6,133 bases of DNA from Fidelibacterota bacterium (GTDB lineage Bacteria > Fidelibacterota > Marinisomatia > Marinisomatales > CAZVFT01). The stretch lies in contig JACNLN010000157.1 of assembly GCA_014381485.1 (NCBI GenBank), positions 1 through 6,133 of the forward strand. Direction: 5' to 3'. Shown in pieces: positions 1 through 4,417 of the stretch (its first letter is position 1; each line of letters begins with the position of its first letter). The notes under the pieces are model-generated. The model did not search any database, was not told the DNA's origin, and saw only the letters and a program-made list of their open reading frames with translations. The position numbers were made by a program, and so were the translations under genes.

Positions 1-25
1 GTTTAAATGATAATATTTGAGGTTT

Positions 26-43
26 TTGTGATCTTTGTCACAA
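26..43. promoter_or_regulatory. CRP/FNR-family-like palindromic operator
   Basis: The sequence TTGTGA-TCTTTG-TCACAA is a perfect inverted repeat with 6-bp arms and a 6-bp spacer. It contains the textbook CRP core TGTGA-N6-TCACA. Its centre, at about 34.5, lies roughly 45 bp upstream of a start site that a weak TTATAT element at 68-73 would give, which is near the distance used by class II activators. The dyad is seen directly; the regulator is inferred from the known CRP half-site. Other members of the CRP/FNR superfamily bind similar sites. Confidence 0.6.
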
Positions 44-50
44 CAAATAA

Positions 51-65
51 TGTAATAGGATTACA
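51..65. promoter_or_regulatory. Second dyad upstream of the DUF2628 gene
   Basis: TGTAAT-AGG-ATTACA is a perfect inverted repeat with 6-bp arms and a 3-bp spacer, eight bases after the CRP-like palindrome. It falls where the core promoter of the downstream gene would be, so it could be a repressor site. No binding protein is recognised, and a dyad this short in AT-rich DNA can arise by chance. Confidence 0.3.
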
Positions 66-100
66 AATTATATGTGTTTCTGAATTGATAATGGGAGTTA

Positions 101-139
101 ATGAGTAAACCACAAAATATTTTTCTCAAGCATTTATGA
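101..139 (+). CDS. Possible 12-codon leader peptide coupled to the DUF2628 gene
   Basis: A tiny reading frame, ATG at 101 to TGA at 137-139, encodes MSKPQNIFLKHL. A GGGAG motif at 93-97 precedes it, only 3 nt from the ATG, which is shorter than ideal. Its stop overlaps the start of the next gene as ATGA (136-139), the usual layout for translational coupling. The next gene has no Shine-Dalgarno of its own, so ribosomes terminating here could supply it. The peptide has no run of a single amino acid and no recognisable arrest motif. It may be no more than a ribosome-loading device, or a chance frame. Confidence 0.3.
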   Translation: MSKPQNIFLKHL

Positions 140-501
140 AAACATATCATGTTTACAGGAATTCGGAAGGTGATTTGAAAGTTATTAAGCAAGGTTGGTG
201 CTGGTCTGCGTTTCTATTGAGCTTTATCTGGGCATTTATCAAGGGACTTTGGGGGATTGGTTCAGCAATTCTGATGATGTTTATCGTAATGGCATTTTTA
301 AGAGACTTAAGCGACCTATTAAATGGATCAAAGTTTATTGTCGCCATGATAATTCCTATTGCTCTGGGGCTTCGGGGGAGCTCCCTTTACGAAGGGAAAT
401 TGAAAAAGAAGGATTACAAACTTGTGGATATTATCACAGCAAGATCGCCTGCAATGGCTATGAATTTCTGGCTTGAGAAAAGGGTTCAAACAGCTGGATG
501 A
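136..501 (+). CDS. DUF2628-like small integral membrane protein
   Basis: This 121-aa protein opens with a short polar segment (residues 1-20, KTYHVYRN...GDLKVIKQG) followed by the aromatic GWCWSAF...FIWAF...LW stretch typical of DUF2628 proteins. Hydrophobic segments at about 22-37, 40-56 and 66-80 suggest two or three membrane passes. A basic cluster (KLKKKDYK, about 88-95) and an amphipathic tail follow. The biochemical role of the family is unknown. An in-frame stop at 106-108 rules out a longer start, and the ATG at 136 has no clear ribosome-binding site, so translation may depend on the leader frame that ends in ATGA here. Expression is probably governed by the palindromes at 26-65. The next gene is over 330 bp away, so this is likely a single-gene transcript. 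The family call rests on the N-terminal pattern and membrane topology. Confidence 0.75.
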   Translation: MKTYHVYRNSEGDLKVIKQGWCWSAFLLSFIWAFIKGLWGIGSAILMMFIVMAFLRDLSDLLNGSKFIVAMIIPIALGLRGSSLYEGKLKKKDYKLVDIITARSPAMAMNFWLEKRVQTAG

Positions 502-549
502 TCATAGGGACACACATTCAGCAAGAGCAAATATTTTGTGAAAATAGAT

Positions 550-568
550 TTTTAAAGTCACTTTAAAA
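550..568. promoter_or_regulatory. AT-rich 19-bp palindrome
   Basis: TTTTAAAGT-C-ACTTTAAAA is a perfect inverted repeat with 9-bp arms around one base, 49 bp after the upstream stop codon. As RNA it could fold as a 7-bp stem with a GUCAC loop. It has no GC stem or U-tract, so it is a poor terminator. A protein-binding site is equally possible. No partner is recognised. Confidence 0.35.
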
Positions 569-635
569 TGAGGACATTTCAAGTAATTTCTTTTTACCCT
601 GCCAGAGATGAGCGTTAACTCGTACATCGTAACAA

Positions 636-667
636 AATGCCGTCTCGATGACTATCGGTGCGGCATT
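636..667. repeat. Long hairpin with GACT tetraloop (possible intergenic repeat)
   Basis: The left arm, positions 636-649 (AATGCCG TCT CGAT), pairs with the right arm, 654-667 (ATCG GTG CGGCATT), around the tetraloop GACT at 650-653. The inner 4 bp and outer 7 bp are perfect. The three positions between them give two G-U pairs and one C-U mismatch, so the RNA forms an almost continuous 14-bp stem. No T-run follows (ACCCTCCTTAAG), so it does not look like an intrinsic terminator. The preceding 601-635 is richer in CG and GTTAAC-type words than its surroundings and may belong to the same element. Confidence 0.5.
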
Positions 668-768
668 ACCCTCCTTAAGATTTTCAGAAAAAAGTGAGTT
701 CATCGTGATTCAAAAAAATATTTTAGTGGAGAAACATACTATTTTATTAAGAAATATTTCAAAAAGTG

Positions 769-798
769 TTGACAAAAATGAGTTTTAATGTTTATAAT
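769..798 (+). promoter_or_regulatory. Consensus sigma70-type promoter for the wHTH-ATPase-STAS gene
   Basis: TTGACA at 769-774 and TATAAT at 793-798 both match the housekeeping consensus perfectly and are separated by 18 bp, one more than the optimum. The predicted start site is near 805, giving a 5' leader of about 34 nt. A promoter this strong usually requires a repressor, which fits the dyad that overlaps the predicted start site. Confidence 0.8.
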
Positions 799-799
799 T

Positions 800-816
800 C
801 TATCAAATCATGATAG
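800..816. promoter_or_regulatory. Operator-like inverted repeat over the predicted start site
   Basis: CTATCA-AATCA-TGATAG is a perfect 6-bp inverted repeat with a 5-bp spacer. It begins two bases after the -10 element and covers the predicted transcription start. The 8-bp palindrome ATCATGAT (807-814) is nested within it. A protein bound here would block initiation. The downstream gene encodes an N-terminal winged helix, so autorepression is a natural inference but is not shown by sequence alone. Confidence 0.5.
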
Positions 817-838
817 GGTTAAGGATTAAAACCATCTG

Positions 839-1876
839 ATGCAGCTATCTCCCATTAAGCAGTTTATTCTCAATAACCTCTCTGAACATCAGAAAGACAT
901 CGTCCGAGCTGCCATTAACCGGTTCGGTGTGAGCCGACAAGCAATTCTGAGGCATATGCACAGACTTATCCAGGATGGGGTGGTTGAAGCTCACGGGAAG
1001 ACCAAAGATCGATACTATAAATTAAAACCGATCGTAGAAAAAACCGTATCTTTGGAGATTACTCCTGATCTGGAGGAAGATAAAATCGGTCGGGAGCATA
1101 TTTTTCCTCATCTTGTCAATTTTCCTCCTAACATGAGAGAAATCTGTGAATATGGATTTCTGGAGGTAATGAACAACGTCATTTCTCATTCGGAAGGGAG
1201 TGATTGTCACATCAACTTCCTGATGACTAATCAGAGTATACGCATTAGTATTAGAGATAATGGCGTGGGGATATTCCAGAAGATACAGAACCACTTCGAT
1301 TTTGAAAATCAACGTTATGCAATTCTGGAACTGGTAAAAGGTAAAATGACCACAGAACCGGAGTATCATCCGGGAGACGGACTCTGTATTACCATGAGAA
1401 TATTTGATACCGTTTATCTTTATTCAGGAAACTGGCGATTGGTTCATTATGTTCCTCGAAATCGATGGAGTTTAAAACAATGGAACAGAAAAGATTGCAC
1501 AGAAGTTTCTATGATTTTATCCACCTCATCTGATAGGGCAGTCCAAAATGTTCTCACTTCCTGTTCTGCAGATGGAAACGATATTTCTTTTGACCGCACC
1601 GTTGTTCCACTCATTCTGGCGAGATTTGATGGCGAGAATCTCATCTCCCGCTCGCAGGCTCGTCGAGTGTTGAATAGACTGGATAATTTTAGGGAGGTCT
1701 GTTTTGACTTTAAGCAGATCGAGTTTATGGGAGAAGCTTTTGCGGATGAAATTTTCCGCGTTTTTCAAAATAATCATAAAGGAATTAAACTTACCTGGGT
1801 AAATGCCAGTGAAAATGTAGAGAGTATGATTAGCTGGATTTTAAGAAATCAAAGGGGAACCCTCAGAAGGATTTAA
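839..1876 (+). CDS. Winged-helix / GHKL ATPase / STAS-like DUF4325 regulator
   Basis: This 345-aa cytoplasmic protein has three regions. Residues about 5-65 form a winged helix-turn-helix (VSRQAILRHMHRLIQDGVVEAHGKTKDRYYKL, helix-turn-helix then wing). Residues about 95-230 are an RsbW/histidine-kinase-type ATP-binding fold: the N box is EVMNN (109-113) with H117-S118, the G1 box is DNGVG (140-144), and PGDGL (178-182) sits at the G2 position. Residues about 262-335 match DUF4325, a STAS-like domain: SRSQARRVL, then CFDFKQIEFMGEAFADEIFRVF, then WVNASENVESMI. The fold combines DNA binding, an anti-sigma-type ATPase and an antagonist-like STAS domain in one chain. The regulated target is unknown. 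ATG 839 is the only good start; the AAGGA at 821-825 is 13 nt away, which is long. It is a single gene with its own strong promoter and operator-like dyad. Domain calls are firm; the signal sensed is not visible. Confidence 0.88.
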   Translation: MQLSPIKQFILNNLSEHQKDIVRAAINRFGVSRQAILRHMHRLIQDGVVEAHGKTKDRYYKLKPIVEKTVSLEITPDLEEDKIGREHIFPHLVNFPPNMREICEYGFLEVMNNVISHSEGSDCHINFLMTNQSIRISIRDNGVGIFQKIQNHFDFENQRYAILELVKGKMTTEPEYHPGDGLCITMRIFDTVYLYSGNWRLVHYVPRNRWSLKQWNRKDCTEVSMILSTSSDRAVQNVLTSCSADGNDISFDRTVVPLILARFDGENLISRSQARRVLNRLDNFREVCFDFKQIEFMGEAFADEIFRVFQNNHKGIKLTWVNASENVESMISWILRNQRGTLRRI

Positions 1877-1962
1877 TCCATGTTTATGACAATTAACAAA
1901 TATTTATTGATTGAATTGCATTTTGTGTTAAGTAAATTTGTGTCCATTATTTTACAGATAGC

Positions 1963-1987
1963 ACCGCCTGATTAGCAGGCTGGTTTT
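1963..1987 (+). terminator. Possible intrinsic terminator after the ATPase gene
   Basis: ACCGCCTG (1963-1970), loop ATTAG, then CAGGC-T-GGT (1976-1984) give an 8-bp GC-rich stem with one bulged T, followed by a short T-run ending at 1987. The T-tract is only four bases, so termination may be weak. It lies 86 bp after the stop codon of the regulator gene. Confidence 0.45.
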
Positions 1988-2036
1988 ATCGGAAAATATT
2001 TTCTTGCCTCGTCGGTACGATGTAACTAACGGGGCG

Positions 2037-2195
2037 GAGCTGTGCCTGAAATCGTTATTCGGTTTTCGTTAACGAAACCCGCCAGGCTACCGAAGTGTAA
2101 ACGAAGGTTGGTAACGTCTTTCGTAATTCGTCCTACGTCGGTCGACTAAACACTGAATTCCGAATGCCGATTACCGAAATCCTTAACCGATACGG
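2037..2195. repeat. Left copy of ~160-bp direct repeat flanking hicBA
   Basis: Positions 2037-2139 match 2890-2992 at 97 of 103 bases without gaps. After a divergent stretch of 15 bases here (17 in the other copy), 2155-2195 matches 3010-3050 at 33 of 41. The core contains a perfect 12-bp palindrome, TTCGTTAACGAA (2065-2076). The tail is a degenerate 7-bp tandem (CCGAATG, CCGATTA, CCGAAAT, then CCTTAA, CCGATAC; 2160-2193). Its composition differs from the coding DNA around it. No gene is visible in it, so it looks like a member of a dispersed intergenic repeat family. Confidence 0.85.
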
Positions 2196-2346
2196 ACATC
2201 GTTACCGAAAACTATTCCCCAAATGTTCTTCCGTCATTCGTTCAACAAACGTTAAAAGAAAAAACAGCCTGCCCCATCCCGAAAGTTCAGAGGACTGGCA
2301 GGTCCTCCTGAAGAGGGAGCGAGCTAATTGGAAAAGATGTTATGTT

Positions 2347-2394
2347 GCCATCGCCTCTGTCACTAATCAGCTTCTAGTCGGAATAAGCGATGGC
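2347..2394. promoter_or_regulatory. GCCATCGC...GCGATGGC dyad upstream of hicB
   Basis: A perfect 8-bp inverted repeat, GCCATCGC at 2347-2354 and GCGATGGC at 2387-2394, has a 32-nt interior and ends 6 nt before the hicB ribosome-binding site. It could be a split operator for a repressor, or an RNA stem near the translation start. The hicB-encoded protein lacks an obvious DNA-binding domain, so the binding protein, if any, is not evident. Confidence 0.4.
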
Positions 2395-2400
2395 TTAGAT

Positions 2401-2406
2401 AAGGAG
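2401..2406 (+). promoter_or_regulatory. Ribosome-binding site fixing the TTG start of hicB
   Basis: AAGGAG stands 8 nt before TTG 2415. No ATG or GTG in the hicB frame lies close to it, and translation from this TTG gives the complete conserved HicB N-terminus, so the site decides an unusual start codon. Confidence 0.75.
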
Positions 2407-2414
2407 AACATAAA

Positions 2415-2639
2415 TTGACATACAAAGTAAACACAGTCATCGAGAAGGATGAACACGGCTATTATGCCTTTTGTCCCGAGCTCAAGGGGTGTCATACCCA
2501 GGGTGATACTCTGGAAGAGGTAATGGATAACATAAGAGAAGCTATCGGGCTTTACCTTGAGACTCTGTCAAAAGAAGAGAAAAAACTGTATCTCAGTCAG
2601 GAGATATTCACAACTGCGTTGGAAGTAGAAGTTGCCTAA
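2415..2639 (+). CDS. hicB: HicB-family antitoxin (short form)
   Basis: HicB neutralises the HicA ribonuclease by binding it. This 74-aa protein is the minimal form, consisting only of the partial RNase-H-like fold: beta strand TYKVNTVIEKDE, then the family signature GYYAFCPELKGCHTQGDT (residues 15-32), then the helix LEEVMDNIREAIGLYLE (33-49). The C-terminal helix-turn-helix or ribbon-helix-helix of longer HicB proteins such as the E. coli one is absent, so classical autorepression by HicB alone is unlikely. The start is TTG, supported by AAGGAG 8 nt upstream. The stop overlaps the hicA start by 8 nt, giving antitoxin-first order and probable translational coupling. The operon lies between two ~160-bp direct repeats. 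Confidence 0.92.
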   Translation: MTYKVNTVIEKDEHGYYAFCPELKGCHTQGDTLEEVMDNIREAIGLYLETLSKEEKKLYLSQEIFTTALEVEVA

Positions 2640-2838
2640 ACTTCCGAAGCTGACTGCGAGAGAAGCAGAATCATTACTATTGACTAACGGATTTGAATTG
2701 ATTAGGAGTAAAGGAAGTCACCGGATCTATAAGAAGGGGAGTGAAAGGATTATTATTCCTTTTCACTCGGGGAAGACACTTCATCCTAAGATTGTAAAAC
2801 AGGTTGTTGGTGTTGTTTGTGGTGAAGATAGAGGATAA
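2632..2838 (+). CDS. hicA: HicA-family mRNA interferase toxin
   Basis: This 68-aa protein has the dsRBD-like HicA fold: helix LTAREAESLLLTNGFELIR (7-25), the signature KGSHRIYKK (27-35) with the catalytic histidine H30, strand RIIIPFH (39-45), and helix LHPKIVKQVVGVV (50-62). HicA toxins cleave mRNA in a translation-independent way and are blocked by HicB. The length is close to typical. The start is TTG 2632, inside the hicB 3' end, with GGAAG at 2621-2625 six nt upstream; no ATG is available. All key residues are present and there is no frameshift, so the toxin appears intact. Low initiation efficiency at TTG would keep toxin below antitoxin. Confidence 0.92.
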   Translation: MPKLPKLTAREAESLLLTNGFELIRSKGSHRIYKKGSERIIIPFHSGKTLHPKIVKQVVGVVCGEDRG

Positions 2839-2889
2839 GCCATTGATGATTTCACCTGCCTGCCCCCCGTTGGAATTGAAACAAAGTTT

Positions 2890-3050
2890 GAGCTGTGTCT
2901 GAAGTCGTTAGTCGGTTTTCGTTAACGAAGCCTGCCAGGCTACCGAAGTGTAAACGAAGGTTGGTAACGTCATTCGTAATTCGTCCTACGTCAATTGACC
3001 AAAAAGTATGAGTTCCGAATACCGAACACCGAACGCCATCACCGATACGG
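2890..3050. repeat. Right copy of ~160-bp direct repeat flanking hicBA
   Basis: This copy lies 853 bp downstream of the left copy in the same orientation, with the same 12-bp palindrome TTCGTTAACGAA (2918-2929). It has a cleaner 7-bp tandem: CCGAATA, CCGAACA, CCGAACG (3015-3035), then CCATCA and CCGATAC. The two copies differ at 6 of 103 core positions. Several of the differences are transitions, consistent with old duplicates of one element. Confidence 0.85.
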
Positions 3051-3115
3051 GCCCTGTGGAATAGTATGAAAATGAATCTGTTAGTTAACACGAATGATGA
3101 ATTATTCCACGGGGC
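3051..3115. repeat. 13-bp inverted repeat abutting the right repeat copy
   Basis: GCCCTGTGGAATA (3051-3063) is complementary to TATTCCACGGGGC (3103-3115) at 12 of 13 positions, and the thirteenth is a G-U pair in RNA. The interior is 39 nt. It starts at the base after the direct repeat ends, so it may be the terminal part of the same element or a separate small element. No comparable dyad follows the left copy. Confidence 0.6.
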
Positions 3116-3189
3116 GGGTAGCGTCACCGAAAAACGAATACCGATTATAAATCACCAATCGAAACCCAAAAATCCCTTCGTGAAATCTG

Positions 3190-3513
3190 ATGTCAATCTG
3201 GCATAAATCTCTAGAACCTCGGTTCTCCAAATTTCCGATACATCAGCAAATTTTAATGATTTGTAATGAGTTAAATCGAGCTTCAAATCTCCGAGATGAT
3301 TTAGAAGAATACAAACGGTGTCTGGAGCGTTTTTTAGAATTATTAGATTATTTTATCACAGATAAAAGCGGTCATTTATTAAGGGAATATTTACATATTC
3401 GGGATATCATTGCTGATGCCTATATCTCAATCCCAAAAGACACAAAAAAGATACAATCCTTATTATTGCAAATGAATCCTACAGCATGGTGTATGTTAAA
3501 TGAAAGAATATGA
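3190..3513 (+). CDS. Hypothetical helical protein, first gene of the nucleotidyltransferase operon
   Basis: I do not recognise this 107-aa protein. It has no signal peptide, membrane segment or metal-binding pattern. It looks largely alpha-helical, with charged and leucine-rich stretches around residues 17-58 (QILMICNELNRA, then LEEYKRCLERFLELLDYFI) and 62-100. ATG 3190 lacks a clear ribosome-binding site. The next gene begins 18 nt after the stop, with that gene's AAAGGAG immediately after this stop codon, so the two are probably co-transcribed. Because it stands directly upstream of a DUF6922-like protein and an AbiEii-type toxin, it may be an accessory or third component of that module; this is inferred from position only. 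It could also be an unrelated survivor of an older locus. Confidence 0.6.
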   Translation: MSIWHKSLEPRFSKFPIHQQILMICNELNRASNLRDDLEEYKRCLERFLELLDYFITDKSGHLLREYLHIRDIIADAYISIPKDTKKIQSLLLQMNPTAWCMLNERI

Positions 3514-3531
3514 AAGGAGCCAAACCCTGGC

Positions 3532-3765
3532 ATGTTGCCGGTAACATTGAAGAAATATTTTTGGGATTGTGACTTTAATCTGTTGAACATGACCGATCAC
3601 AAGTTTTTTATTACCGAACGATTATTGCAATTAGGCAGCAGCAGCACAATCGAATGGATTATGAAACAAATTGATAAATCATATATTCAAAACGTGGTTC
3701 AAAATAGCCGATCACTGGATGATAAGACGATTAATTTCTGGAAGATATATTTGCGTGAAGAATAA
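3532..3765 (+). CDS. DUF6922-like small protein, putative antitoxin partner
   Basis: This 77-aa protein begins LPVTLKKYFWDCDFNLLN, then HKFFITERLLQLGSSSTIEWIMKQI, and ends VQNSRSLDDKTINFWKIYL. This pattern (YFWD, F-I-x-E-R-L-L-x-x-G, then S-R-x-L and N-F-W-x-x-Y) fits DUF6922-type proteins, which I associate with genes immediately upstream of AbiEii-type nucleotidyltransferases. The partner role is inferred from that arrangement; no biochemical activity is established from sequence. AAAGGAG at 3513-3519 stands 12 nt before ATG 3532. The 3' end overlaps the toxin start (GTG 3755) by 11 nt, a tight arrangement typical of toxin-antitoxin pairs. Confidence 0.75.
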   Translation: MLPVTLKKYFWDCDFNLLNMTDHKFFITERLLQLGSSSTIEWIMKQIDKSYIQNVVQNSRSLDDKTINFWKIYLREE

Positions 3766-4384
3766 ACTCCATTTTGAAATCCTGTCTGATGAGCAGAAAG
3801 CTCTTTTGGAAACTCTATCCGATCTCGAGTGGCTGGAAGAATTCTATCTTGCTGGAGGAACCGGCTTAGCCTTGCAGTTGGGGCATCGACAATCCATAGA
3901 TTTTGATTTTTTTACCGAAGGGGAAATTGACAATCAGGACATTTTATGGAGGAGCCAGGAGATAGGTAAATTTGAACTATTTTCTGAAGATAAGAATACG
4001 GTTATCGGTGCTTTGAATGAAGTACGCATATCTTTTATGACCTATCCCTACTCACTTCTTGAAGAATGTATTCGCCATCATCATATGCGGATAGCCTCTG
4101 TTATGGATATAGCCATGATGAAACTGGAAGCCATATCGTCGAGAGGGAGTAAGAAAGATTTCGTTGATTTCTATTTCTTGAACAGAATTATGGGACTTGA
4201 TGAATTGTTTTCTGCTCATGCAAAGAAATATGGTGATGATCTCAGCAATCGATATCTTCTGCATAAATCGTTGGTATATTTTAATGACGCAGAAAATCAA
4301 CCTATGCCTGTGATGATTGATAAGGTTTCATGGAAAGAGATCAAGACTGCTATTATTGAAAATGTAAATGAATCCAAAATCTAA
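3755..4384 (+). CDS. AbiEii/AbiGii-type nucleotidyltransferase toxin
   Basis: From GTG 3755 this is a 209-aa protein of the polymerase-beta-like nucleotidyltransferase superfamily. Visible motifs are EFYLAGGTGLALQLGHR (29-45; G34-G35-T36 loop) and SIDFDFF (47-53), giving D49 and D51 as the metal-binding pair. MDIAMMKLEAISSRGSKKDFVDFYFL (117-142) carries K123 and D135/D138, matching the later conserved motif of the family. Family members act as toxins by transferring nucleotides to tRNA or other targets, with a cognate upstream antitoxin. The frame stays open back to ATG 3671, but the conserved N-terminus begins at LHFEIL. GGAAG at 3740-3744 precedes GTG 3755, and an earlier start would bury 28 extra residues in the upstream gene. 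All key residues are present, so it is probably active. The target is not deducible. Confidence 0.87.
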   Translation: MKNKLHFEILSDEQKALLETLSDLEWLEEFYLAGGTGLALQLGHRQSIDFDFFTEGEIDNQDILWRSQEIGKFELFSEDKNTVIGALNEVRISFMTYPYSLLEECIRHHHMRIASVMDIAMMKLEAISSRGSKKDFVDFYFLNRIMGLDELFSAHAKKYGDDLSNRYLLHKSLVYFNDAENQPMPVMIDKVSWKEIKTAIIENVNESKI

Positions 4385-4417
4385 CTTGATAAGTTCAAAG
4401 GCTAAAAGGAAAGTGAA

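Larger units (their letters stand above)
502..838. other. 337-bp intergenic region with dyads and a promoter
   Basis: No gene is visible here on either strand. The region holds an AT-rich 19-bp palindrome (550-568), a GC-containing segment ending in a long tetraloop hairpin (601-667), an A/T-rich tract (about 680-768), and the promoter and operator of the next gene (769-816). I see no canonical U-tract terminator directly after the upstream gene. Confidence 0.7.
2196..2414. other. Leader region upstream of hicB, no convincing gene
   Basis: Together with the left repeat this fills the gene-free stretch 1877-2414. An 84-codon frame (ATG 2164 to TGA 2418) crosses it, but it begins inside the repeat, lacks a ribosome-binding site, resembles no family I know and overlaps the hicB start; I regard it as chance. 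A 6-bp inverted repeat (GAGGAC 2290-2295, GTCCTC 2302-2307) and the larger dyad at 2347-2394 are present. No clear -35/-10 pair was found, although the hicBA promoter should lie here. Confidence 0.5.
2839..3189. other. 351-bp intergenic region: repeat copy and hairpin
   Basis: No gene is supported here. The region holds the right copy of the direct repeat (2890-3050), a 13-bp inverted repeat (3051-3115), and a further short CCGAA-rich stretch (about 3126-3145). An open frame on the minus strand (2852-3127) runs entirely through repeat DNA and is best explained as a by-product. No clear promoter for the following three-gene run could be assigned; TATAAA at 3146-3151 has no good -35 partner. 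Confidence 0.65.

Noticed and set aside
195..476. 93-codon frame overlapping the DUF2628 gene in another frame
   Set aside because: The product shows no membrane or family pattern, whereas the 136-501 frame has the DUF2628 N-terminus.
601..667. Integron attC-like site
   Set aside because: There is a long hairpin, but no paired RYYYAAC / GTTRRRY core ends and no integrase gene.
1022..1369. Minus-strand frames within the ATPase gene
   Set aside because: They lie antisense to a gene with clear domain motifs and have no family resemblance.
2015..2031. TACGATGTA...TAACG words resembling the reverse complement of 612-631
   Set aside because: The shared words are only 9 and 5 bases with different spacing, too short to call a third related repeat.
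2164..2418. 84-codon frame before hicB
   Set aside because: It begins inside the repeat, has no ribosome-binding site, its product resembles nothing known, and it overlaps the well-supported hicB start.
2852..3127. 91-codon minus-strand frame
   Set aside because: It runs through the repeat and hairpin DNA, has no supporting start signal or family likeness, and is typical of chance translation of a repeat.
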